Source: an uncultured Sphingomonadaceae bacterium
GTDB taxonomy: Bacteria; Pseudomonadota; Alphaproteobacteria; Sphingomonadales; Sphingomonadaceae
Assembly (NCBI GenBank): GCA_938003725.1
Contig: CALKXX010000134.1
Coordinates: 1 to 5,538, forward strand
Direction: 5' to 3'
DNA length: 5,538 nucleotides
Positions 1 through 5,538 of this stretch are shown in pieces. The notes beneath the pieces were generated by a model, which had not been told where the DNA came from, searched no databases, and worked only from the letters and a program-made list of their open reading frames with translations. The translations under genes and the position numbers were made by a program. Numbering within the stretch: position 1 is the first letter of the stretch; every line of letters starts with the position of its first letter.

Positions 1-27
1 TGCCCGCAGCAACAACGCGCAGTCCGT

Positions 28-1389
28 TCAGTCATCGCCTTCCAACTCAACCACCAAATCCCCCGGCAACAACGGCTCGCTCAACAACCGCTCCATCGCC
101 TTCCAGCGCCATACCGGCGCTTCGCCCTGCGCCTCGATCCACTCCCGCACCATGTCCTGACCGAGGCTGTAGTTGATGACATAGCTGCGATACTGGTCGT
201 TGAAATCAAGCATCTGCTCGGCACGCTCGCGGCTGACTAGCTGGTATTTCATTGTATAGGCTACCGCATCTTCGCGGGGGATTTCCTTGTCGAGATAGCC
301 CTGCGCGATGGTGATCCGTGCGCCGGCCAGCGCCCGTTTCGCGATCTGCAGCGCCCAGAAGGCGCCCGCCGTATCGGGATCAAGCCCCGCCAGCGGGTAG
401 AGCACTTCGCGCTCATATTCGAGGCGCTTTACGCCGGGAAAGGCCAATTCAATGCCGTAATTGGCGCTGCCCTCGGCAATCAAAGATTGCGGCGAATAGA
501 GCGGATAGATGAAAAATTCCTGCCAGCCTTTGCTGCGGGTCAGGTTCTTTTCGAGCAGCATATTATAGACATGATGCCCCGGATAACCCTCATGACAGCC
601 CAGATCGACCGCGCGCGATATCTTGATCGGCAGGTCGGTGTTGATCTGGATTAGGCTCTGATAATTGCCCTGGTAATAATTATACCCGCTCCAGCTTTTG
701 CCGGTGACAAACTCCATCTTGAAATTCTCTGTGTCGGGCAGGGTGAAATATTCCTCGGTGCGGCGTTTGCACTCGGCAATCGCGGTGTCAAAGACGACCT
801 TCAGCTTGTCCTTGGGAATGACGTACTTGTTCTCAAACCTATCTACGCGGGCACTTAACGGGCCCGGGCCGGGAACCAACTTCTGGATTTCTTCAAGGAT
901 AGGATCGAAGCTTTCCAGAGGCTTGATTTCCGGTTTGACGCCGAACAAGCCCTTGGCTTCGCGCACAAAGGGTAGCACTTCGCCGGAAATCATTGCATGG
1001 CGCGTGACAGCTGCTTCTAGCTGTGCGGACAGGAAACGGTGGCGGGACAGTTTGACCGCCTCAAATGCCGCTGGCCGATTATCGTCCAGCCGCTCCATCA
1101 GACGGACCAGCTGGTTGCCAACTTCCACTAGCGACATGTCTGATTTCGCCGCGAATTCCTTGTATTTTTCCGGTCCGTAATAGGCGTCAACATAACCCTT
1201 TTCGAACGTATCCATGATCAGAGTCAGGCCGATATAATCCTCGGCAATCTGGTCGATCGGTGGGCGCGTGGCGGTTTTTGCCGAAGTGGTAATGGGAACA
1301 ACAGTTGGCTCTGCGACAACGGATGATGTAGTCGCAGAGTTACAGCCCGCAAGAGCGGTAATAGTTACTGATGCTAAAAGTGCCCTCAA
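28..1389 (-). CDS. DUF885 family lipoprotein, putative zinc metallopeptidase-like
   Basis: This is a 453-residue predicted lipoprotein of the DUF885 family. The N-terminus has a short signal peptide ending in the lipobox LAGC, with Cys16 as the acylation site. Asn17 follows it, so outer-membrane sorting is likely. The family signature HEGYPGHH is at residues 266-273 and is followed by an acidic motif, AEGSANYG, around Glu306. The His/Glu pattern resembles HExxH-type metallopeptidases, with Glu306 as a possible third zinc ligand; that reading is inference, and the substrate is unknown. Other landmarks are VDAYYGPEK (67-75), LFGVKPE (148-154) and SWSGYNYYQGNYQS (232-245). At 453 residues it is shorter than the roughly 550-600 residue DUF885 proteins, but it has a complete N-terminus, core and stop, so it looks like a compact subtype and not a truncation. 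The start is TTG, chosen because it places a signal peptide directly after it and has GGAAGG upstream. The start overlaps the nhaA stop, so the gene is probably translated by coupling to nhaA. Family assignment is firm; enzymatic activity is not shown. Confidence 0.92.
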   Translation of the reverse strand: MRALLASVTITALAGCNSATTSSVVAEPTVVPITTSAKTATRPPIDQIAEDYIGLTLIMDTFEKGYVDAYYGPEKYKEFAAKSDMSLVEVGNQLVRLMERLDDNRPAAFEAVKLSRHRFLSAQLEAAVTRHAMISGEVLPFVREAKGLFGVKPEIKPLESFDPILEEIQKLVPGPGPLSARVDRFENKYVIPKDKLKVVFDTAIAECKRRTEEYFTLPDTENFKMEFVTGKSWSGYNYYQGNYQSLIQINTDLPIKISRAVDLGCHEGYPGHHVYNMLLEKNLTRSKGWQEFFIYPLYSPQSLIAEGSANYGIELAFPGVKRLEYEREVLYPLAGLDPDTAGAFWALQIAKRALAGARITIAQGYLDKEIPREDAVAYTMKYQLVSRERAEQMLDFNDQYRSYVINYSLGQDMVREWIEAQGEAPVWRWKAMERLLSEPLLPGDLVVELEGDD

Positions 1390-2630
1390 GCCCCTTCCAC
1401 CAAAGCTTCCGCTTCCTTGTCGCGCTTTTTGGGCTGCGGTGCAAATCGCAGAATACTATAGCCAACCACCGCCGACAGGAAAGAACCCATCAATACGCCA
1501 ATCTTGGCTTCTTCAATCAATAGCTCATTTCCGGGGAAGGCGAGCGCACCGATAAACAGGCTCATCGTAAAACCAATGCCGCAGAGTGTCGCCACGCCAT
1601 AGACCTGCAGCCATGTTGCTCCACCGAGGCGACCGGCAAACCCGGTTTTAACGGCCAGCCAGACGCTAGCAAAAATCCCGATCTGTTTGCCGAAGAAAAG
1701 GCCCGCAGCAATACCCAAAGGCAGCGGCGCCATGATCTGATCCATGCCCATCCCCTCCAACGACACACCCGCGTTGGCAAAGCCGAAAATAGGGATAATA
1801 AGAAACGCGCTCCATGGGGCAATAGCATGCTCCATGATGTGCAGCGGAGAATTCTCCGCATCCGGTGATGTTGGTGTGACCACAATCGGAATACACAAGG
1901 CCGCAAGCACGCCCGCTATCGTCGCGTGAACACCAGACATAAGCACGGCGTACCAAAGGATGATCGACAAGATGATATAGGGCCAGAGTTTCAATATGCC
2001 GCTGCGGTTCATTGTATACATGATTCCAAGGATCACCGCGCTGGCAAGAAGGGCTGCGCCATTAATTTCCGCTGTGTATACCAGCGCAATAATCGCAACC
2101 GCACCCATATCGTCGACAATCGCAACGGTAACCAAAAACAGCTTGAGCGAGGCAGGTGCACGCGAACCGAGTAAAGCTAAGACACCGATGGCAAAGGCAA
2201 TGTCCGTCGCTGCCGGAATGGCCCAGCCATTGTAAAGGTCTGGCGCGTCCTTGACGATGAACAGATAGATAACAGCAGGCACAACCATGCCCGCCGCCGC
2301 CGCCAATACCGGTAGGCGTCGCCGCTCCCAGGTATTCAGTCGTCCATCGACAAATTCACGCTTGATTTCGAGCCCGACGAGAAAGAAGAATATCGCCATC
2401 AGCCCGTCATTGATCCACAAATGCGGGGTCATCGGACCAAGCTTTTTGGACAGTGTAGGTCCTTCCAATTCATGCAGGAAATGGTGGTACATGTCGTAGA
2501 GCGGACTATTCGCGACAATCATTGCCAACGCCGCAGCCACCATCAGCAATATGCCGCCCGCCGCTTCACTTTCGAGAAACTCGCGAAGAGCAGAATCTGT
2601 GCCGGTACGCTGTGATTTTTGTTCAGCCAT
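1386..2630 (-). CDS. nhaA: Na+/H+ antiporter NhaA
   Basis: This is a 414-residue inner-membrane antiporter that exchanges cytoplasmic Na+ (or Li+) for external protons and serves in pH and sodium homeostasis. About twelve hydrophobic segments can be seen, from residues 24-41 to about 372-395. The diagnostic residues of the E. coli protein are all present: ATDIAFAIG with Thr142/Asp143 (E. coli Asp133), AIVDDMGA with the ion-binding pair Asp173/Asp174 (E. coli Asp163/164), SGVHAT with His235 (E. coli His225), and FFGKQIGIF with Lys315 (E. coli Lys300). The CGIGFTMSLFIG block is at 350-361. Nothing essential is missing, so it should be functional. The length is slightly above the E. coli protein (about 388), through a modest loop insertion and a charged C-terminal tail (KKRDKE). 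The ATG start is fixed by an in-frame TGA about 24 bases upstream with no other start between, and by AAGG six bases before it. The last codon overlaps the start of the DUF885 gene. Confidence 0.97.
   Translation of the reverse strand: MAEQKSQRTGTDSALREFLESEAAGGILLMVAAALAMIVANSPLYDMYHHFLHELEGPTLSKKLGPMTPHLWINDGLMAIFFFLVGLEIKREFVDGRLNTWERRRLPVLAAAAGMVVPAVIYLFIVKDAPDLYNGWAIPAATDIAFAIGVLALLGSRAPASLKLFLVTVAIVDDMGAVAIIALVYTAEINGAALLASAVILGIMYTMNRSGILKLWPYIILSIILWYAVLMSGVHATIAGVLAALCIPIVVTPTSPDAENSPLHIMEHAIAPWSAFLIIPIFGFANAGVSLEGMGMDQIMAPLPLGIAAGLFFGKQIGIFASVWLAVKTGFAGRLGGATWLQVYGVATLCGIGFTMSLFIGALAFPGNELLIEEAKIGVLMGSFLSAVVGYSILRFAPQPKKRDKEAEALVEGA
1391..1398 (-). promoter_or_regulatory. Ribosome binding site for the TTG-started DUF885 gene
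   Basis: On the minus strand, GGAAGGGG lies inside the last codons of nhaA and ends one base before the TTG start of the DUF885 gene (the GGAAGG core is three bases away). It supports use of TTG as the start despite the short spacing. It also fits translational coupling, with ribosomes finishing nhaA and restarting on the overlapping TTGA. Confidence 0.5.
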
Positions 2631-2636
2631 GGATCG

Positions 2637-2640
2637 CCTT
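2637..2640 (-). promoter_or_regulatory. Ribosome binding site of nhaA
   Basis: On the minus strand, AAGG lies six bases upstream of the nhaA ATG, which is good Shine-Dalgarno spacing. It is the only reasonable site for this start. It lies immediately after the 3' arm of an imperfect stem-loop at 2641-2669, so its accessibility could depend on that structure. Confidence 0.6.
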
Positions 2641-2669
2641 ATGAGTGGATTTCAACTTTCCATTCTCAT
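2641..2669 (-). promoter_or_regulatory. Imperfect stem-loop in the nhaA leader
   Basis: In the RNA read from the minus strand, ATGAG-AA-TGGA can pair with TCCA-CTCAT. This gives five plus four base pairs, a two-base bulge and a nine-base loop. The 3' arm ends directly next to the AAGG ribosome binding site of nhaA. There is no U-run, so it is not an intrinsic terminator. The stem is AU-rich and modest in strength, and a role in controlling nhaA translation is only a possibility. Confidence 0.25.
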
Positions 2670-2680
2670 GCGCAGCCACG

Positions 2681-2709
2681 CTTGTAAAATCAAGGACTGT
2701 CTGGTGCAA
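2681..2709 (-). promoter_or_regulatory. Weak sigma-70-type promoter candidate for nhaA
   Basis: On the minus strand, TTGCAC (2704-2709) and TACAAG (2681-2686) are separated by exactly 17 bases and lie about 50 bases upstream of the nhaA start. The matches to consensus are partial (3 of 6 and 4 of 6), so this could be chance. It is the best candidate in the only intergenic gap of the window and would give nhaA and the DUF885 gene their own transcript. Confidence 0.25.
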
Positions 2710-2717
2710 ATTGGTGG

Positions 2718-3719
2718 TTAGGCAGCAATAGTATCGCGAACCTCGGCAGCGAGCGCATAAGATTTTTCGCGGGCGTTCTGATCGAATATGGAACCAGAGA
2801 CGATTAGCTCGTCTGCGCCGGTTCTTTCTACAAACGCCTCCACCGCCGTTTTCACATTGCCCGGCATACCTATTGCACTGCCCTGCATGATTCCGGCCAT
2901 CATCTGTTGCAGCTGGGGAGGCAGGCTTTCCCGATAACCTTCAACCGGTGGCGGCATCTTGCCCGGATTGCCGGTGCGCAGGGCAACGAAGCTTTGGATC
3001 ATAGAGGTCGACAGATATTCAGCTTCTTCATCCGTATCAGCGGCAAAAATGTTAAACCCGCACATCACATAGGGCTCGGCCAGTTGTTCCGAAGGTTTGA
3101 AATCACGCCGATAGATCATCAGCGCTTCATCCAACATTTGCGGCGCAAAGTGCGAGGCAAACGCATATGGCAGGCCCAGCACAGCTGCTAGCTGTGCACC
3201 GAATAGGCTGCTACCCAATATATATAAGGGCACTTTTGATCCCTGCCCCGGTGTGGCCTGCATCGGCAGCTGCTCATCCCCTTCGAGCAGCGCCTGTAGT
3301 TCCACCACATCGCGCGGAAACTGATTGGGATCGGTGTTCAGGTTGCGCCGCAATGCCATCGCCATGCGCTGATCCGAACCGGGTGCCCGGCCAAGGCCAA
3401 GGTCTACACGGCCCGGAAACAAAGCTTCGAGCGTGCCGAACTGCTCTGCAATCACAATCGGCGAATGATTGGGCAGCATGATACCGCCCGCGCCGATACG
3501 AATAGTCTTTGTTCCATGTCCGATATGCGAAAGCGCCACAGAGGTCGCCGCGCTCGCAATCCCCGCCATGCCGTGATGCTCCGCCATCCAGAACCGTTCA
3601 TAGCCCAGCGCCTCGCCGTGCTGCGCCAATGCCAGCGAGCGATCAAGCGCGTGACGTACATCCGCGCCCTGAGGCACCGGTGACAAGTCCAGGATCGAAA
3701 ATTTTACAGCTTTGCCCAT
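2718..3719 (-). CDS. Luciferase-like flavin-dependent oxidoreductase (YhbW-type, group 1)
   Basis: This is a 333-residue member of the bacterial luciferase-like monooxygenase superfamily, closest by pattern to the E. coli YhbW type (luciferase family oxidoreductase group 1). These are cytoplasmic TIM-barrel enzymes that use reduced FMN/F420-type flavins; the substrate of this group is generally unknown. Visible family blocks are the N-terminal strand FSILDLSPV (7-15), RFWMAEHHG (42-50), the glycine-rich GRVDLGLGRAPGSDQ (103-117), the phosphate-binding-like region YILGSSLFGAQLAA (166-179), and the C-terminal DELIVSGSIFD and KSYALAAEV. The length is normal for the group, about 330. The ATG start is three bases after the stop of the GspN-like gene. 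The ribosome binding site is weak and A-rich (AAGAAATAAGAT), so expression may rely on coupling to the gene before it. Why it travels with gspN is not evident from the sequence. Confidence 0.93.
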   Translation of the reverse strand: MGKAVKFSILDLSPVPQGADVRHALDRSLALAQHGEALGYERFWMAEHHGMAGIASAATSVALSHIGHGTKTIRIGAGGIMLPNHSPIVIAEQFGTLEALFPGRVDLGLGRAPGSDQRMAMALRRNLNTDPNQFPRDVVELQALLEGDEQLPMQATPGQGSKVPLYILGSSLFGAQLAAVLGLPYAFASHFAPQMLDEALMIYRRDFKPSEQLAEPYVMCGFNIFAADTDEEAEYLSTSMIQSFVALRTGNPGKMPPPVEGYRESLPPQLQQMMAGIMQGSAIGMPGNVKTAVEAFVERTGADELIVSGSIFDQNAREKSYALAAEVRDTIAA

Positions 3720-3722
3720 ATC

Positions 3723-4448
3723 TTATTTCTTTTTTCCCAATTGCCCGACGGTCTTGATAGCATAGCCGCTCGGCACTTTTTGAAATCCCAATGCCGGCAG
3801 CAACAATGTCCACCCACGCTGGTTACCCGATAAAAGCAAACGGGCCGAATATAAACCGTCGCCTTCTAGCTTTAAGGTCAATATTTCCATACCAGATCCG
3901 CTGGTCAGCGGCAGCACCAGCGCGCCGTCCTGACATTCCGCATTGCCAAGCAGACCCTGTTTCAGATCGAGGCCGGGGATATTGGAATCGAGGGACAGGC
4001 GCACCTGACCACTGGCCGTTTGACACTGGCCGTCTGCGAAAGAGACGCTGACATTGTCCAAATCAATGTTTGACGCAGGTAGCGGTGCAAGTTGACCACC
4101 GACATTGAGCGTTGTGCTAGCATTTTCCACCAGCAGGTTTTTTCCTTCCTTACCGATCGTGGCGGTCAGGCCGGTATCGACAGAACCGGCTGAACTTTCC
4201 AGATCAAGACGGACGTTCCCCGCGAAAAGCGGCAAAAATTGCAGGCTGGCACCCAGATCGCCCAGCGCAAACGGACCCAGTTGCGCCTTTTCAATATGCC
4301 CATTCCAGATGGAGCCGGACACGTCCCGCGCAGAAAACTGACTTTCCGGCAATCCGGCCATGCTGACCGCAAGCCGCAAGGGCATGAAGAATAGTGCGAC
4401 GGCGATCACGCTGACCATCACCAACAGGTAAATTGCAGAACGCCGCAT
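3723..4448 (-). CDS. gspN: Type II secretion system protein N (GspN-like)
   Basis: This is a 241-residue bitopic membrane protein resembling the T2SSN (GspN) family, an accessory component of the type II secretion system that sits in the inner membrane with most of its chain in the periplasm. The N-terminus has a positively charged MRRS followed by one membrane segment at about 5-25. The periplasmic part has the family-like block SGSIWNG (44-50), then GPFALGDLGASLQF (58-71), and a repeating beta-strand character typical of this fold. Two cysteines, Cys142 and Cys172, sit at positions where family members often have a pair and could form a disulfide. The C-terminus is the basic GKKK. The ATG shares one base with the TGA of the upstream thioredoxin-like gene (TGATG). 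A GTG directly before it, at 4451, is a less likely start. No gspC-M genes are visible here, so gspN appears detached from the main cluster. The assignment is by pattern, moderately strong. Confidence 0.78.
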   Translation of the reverse strand: MRRSAIYLLVMVSVIAVALFFMPLRLAVSMAGLPESQFSARDVSGSIWNGHIEKAQLGPFALGDLGASLQFLPLFAGNVRLDLESSAGSVDTGLTATIGKEGKNLLVENASTTLNVGGQLAPLPASNIDLDNVSVSFADGQCQTASGQVRLSLDSNIPGLDLKQGLLGNAECQDGALVLPLTSGSGMEILTLKLEGDGLYSARLLLSGNQRGWTLLLPALGFQKVPSGYAIKTVGQLGKKK

Positions 4449-5230
4449 CACATCTCTGGCGTAAATTGGTCAAAATAATCGAAGATAGCGTCTTCGTCGC
4501 GGCTAGCCGCATTGCGCCATGTGGGTGCCGATTTCGGATTGAGCAATTGCGCTTCTGGAGAGACGACCAGCACCGTCGGCGTACCCTGTATATCGCCAAT
4601 GCCATACCCCTTGGCAACATCGAGATTGCGATCTTTATATCCGACATCAACATAAACGACTTCATATTTTTGGGATAACATCCGGGAGAAACGCGGCGAC
4701 GCGAACCATCCCGATAAGCCCCGACTGTCATGGCACCAATTGGCGCCCATTATGATGATTAGATCATTGCCGCTCTTGCCTGCGCGTTCCAGTGCTGCAT
4801 CGACATCTGCATTGGCATCATTTGTTCGGTCAAACGGCTTGGCTTCGGGATGGCCGGCATCGCTTGCCAGATCCGTTTTGAGTTTTTCCACGCCAGCTTT
4901 CACCGATGCCAGATTCTGCCACGCCTTTTCTTCGAAATCAGCGTGGATACCAAGGTCATTCAGCCGGTCCACCGCCATGGTAACGCATTGATAGGCGGCA
5001 TCACCGGTACCCGCGACCAGAATTTGCTCTGCCGCCTCCAGCGCGTGCAAATCATCTTCAGTGGGCTTTAGCAGATCAACAGATGTTTCTTCGACCTTGA
5101 AACTACAGTCCGATTGGACGGATCCCGACGCGGTGACGAGAAGAAGGGGTTTCGTTTCGCCGAAATCAACGCCCTGTGCGGGCGAACAAGCGAGCAGCGA
5201 CAAGGTCGCCAATGATATTCCAGTCTTCAT
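4448..5230 (-). CDS. Thioredoxin-fold lipoprotein with ExbD/TolR-like N-terminal region
   Basis: This is a 260-residue predicted lipoprotein. The signal peptide ends in the lipobox LLAC with Cys15 acylated and Ser16 at +2, pointing to the outer membrane with a periplasmic chain. The C-terminal half (about 150-255) looks like a thioredoxin fold: strand LIIIMG, active-site-like ANWCHDSRGL (163-172, Cys166), strand YEVVYVDVGY, and a cis-proline motif GTPTVLVV with Pro218. The second active-site cysteine is absent (CHDS), so it cannot work as a classical two-cysteine dithiol oxidoreductase. The N-terminal part (about 28-100) has strand LLLVTASGSV, a Cys42 region, then ILVAGTGDAAYQCVTMAVDRLNDLG with Cys82. 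This resembles the periplasmic domain of ExbD/TolR and is inference. The ATG at 5230 is preferred over the TTG at 5284 because the signal peptide starts there; its ribosome binding site is poor. It lies ten bases after the preceding gene and overlaps gspN by one base. The biological role is unknown. Confidence 0.8.
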   Translation of the reverse strand: MKTGISLATLSLLACSPAQGVDFGETKPLLLVTASGSVQSDCSFKVEETSVDLLKPTEDDLHALEAAEQILVAGTGDAAYQCVTMAVDRLNDLGIHADFEEKAWQNLASVKAGVEKLKTDLASDAGHPEAKPFDRTNDANADVDAALERAGKSGNDLIIIMGANWCHDSRGLSGWFASPRFSRMLSQKYEVVYVDVGYKDRNLDVAKGYGIGDIQGTPTVLVVSPEAQLLNPKSAPTWRNAASRDEDAIFDYFDQFTPEM

Positions 5231-5240
5231 GCAATTGCTA

Positions 5241-5538
5241 TTACACTTCCAGCGGTGTGAGGGAACAGGCTTTTGTAAGGCCAAGGCCGCGTTTCATTCC
5301 GGGATAGGCGCGAACCGTAGCCGCAGCCATTGCCAGTTCCAGCCGTACCGTTCGCCCGAACTTTTCTTCCAGACGGTCGCCCAGTTCAAACGCCGCTTCT
5401 GATTGGCTTGCGATCGCTTGGCCAAAAGCAAAACTTGTTCCGAGGTCGCCATCAACTCGGGAAGCCAACATCTCGTTCAGCAAACCGCGATCGACACCGT
5501 CCATCAGACCGCCTTGGGCAGCGGATATCGCGCAAGGG
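5241..5538 (-). CDS. C-terminal part of a carboxymuconolactone decarboxylase/AhpD-like protein (partial)
   Basis: About 99 residues of a protein whose N-terminus lies beyond the right edge. The frame stays open from the TAA at 5241 to the window end with no stop, so the internal ATG at 5504 is probably not the true start. The visible part begins PCAISAAQGG and continues as alpha-helical sequence: FAFGQAIASQ, RLEEKFG, then LELAMAAATVRAYPGMKRGLG and a short tail. A cysteine-containing segment followed by the pattern 'FAxxxAI...L...FG...LELA.......P.MKR.LG' resembles the carboxymuconolactone decarboxylase/AhpD superfamily, small helical proteins that include decarboxylases and CxxC peroxidase partners. 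Whether a second cysteine precedes the visible one cannot be seen. The next gene starts ten bases after this stop, so the two are likely cotranscribed. The family call is tentative; that a real gene is present is more secure. Confidence 0.55.
   Translation of the reverse strand, partial: PCAISAAQGGLMDGVDRGLLNEMLASRVDGDLGTSFAFGQAIASQSEAAFELGDRLEEKFGRTVRLELAMAAATVRAYPGMKRGLGLTKACSLTPLEV

Noticed and set aside
861..870. Perfect 10-base palindrome GGCCCGGGCC
   Set aside because: It encodes the Pro-Gly-Pro-Gly-Pro stretch of the DUF885 protein and has no associated T-run or intergenic position, so coding constraint explains it.
698..1180. Long plus-strand open frame (160 codons) antisense to the DUF885 gene
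   Set aside because: It lies wholly within a well-supported coding gene, its translation is low-complexity and matches no family I recognise, and it has no neighbours on its strand.
1926..2235. Overlapping plus-strand open frames antisense to nhaA
   Set aside because: They mirror the hydrophobic-codon composition of nhaA, overlap each other in different frames and lack family resemblance.
2670..2720. Possible terminator after the luciferase-like gene
   Set aside because: No GC-rich hairpin followed by a T-run is visible on the minus strand between the stop and the nhaA leader.
3721..3735. T-rich run on the plus strand that could suggest a terminator tail
   Set aside because: It is the complement of the lysine-rich C-terminus and stop codon of the GspN-like gene, has no preceding hairpin, and no plus-strand gene ends there.
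5231..5284. Longer start (TTG at 5284) for the thioredoxin-like lipoprotein
   Set aside because: It would overlap the preceding gene by 44 bases and put 18 residues that do not look like a signal peptide ahead of an obvious lipoprotein signal starting at the ATG at 5230.

Overview
The window holds six genes, all on the minus strand and packed almost end to end. It looks like chromosomal DNA from an alphaproteobacterium, most likely a member of the Sphingomonadales. That assignment is inference. It rests on the sphingomonad-like character of the DUF885 lipoprotein, the GspN-like protein and the thioredoxin-like lipoprotein, and on moderate GC content (a little above half, judged by eye). No rRNA, tRNA, mobile element, CRISPR array or clear intrinsic terminator is visible. 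The only real intergenic gap is 87 bases (2631-2717).

Read in the direction of transcription (right to left), the window has two blocks. Block 1 (5538 to 2718) starts with the C-terminal part of a small alpha-helical protein that resembles the carboxymuconolactone decarboxylase/AhpD family and is cut by the window edge. Ten bases later comes a lipoprotein with an ExbD/TolR-like N-terminal region and a C-terminal thioredoxin-like domain. Its stop codon overlaps by one base the start of a GspN-like type II secretion protein, which is followed three bases later by a luciferase-like flavin-dependent oxidoreductase. The spacing (10 bp gap, 1 bp overlap, 3 bp gap) argues for one operon. Block 2 (2630 to 28) is a Na+/H+ antiporter, nhaA, followed by a DUF885 lipoprotein with a metallopeptidase-like HEGYPGHH motif. 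The antiporter stop and the lipoprotein TTG start share bases, so the two are probably translationally coupled.

The 87-base gap between the blocks has no obvious terminator. It carries a weak promoter candidate and an imperfect hairpin lying directly against the nhaA ribosome binding site. The second block may therefore have its own promoter, read-through from the first block, or both.

Functionally, most of the products belong to the cell envelope: two predicted outer-membrane-directed lipoproteins, an inner-membrane antiporter and a bitopic secretion accessory protein. Most of this is ordinary core-genome content. The parts worth a second look are the ExbD-like/thioredoxin-like lipoprotein with a single-cysteine active site, its coupling to a gspN located away from any visible type II secretion genes, and the coupling of nhaA to a DUF885 lipoprotein. 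I see no convincing sign of an entirely new system.
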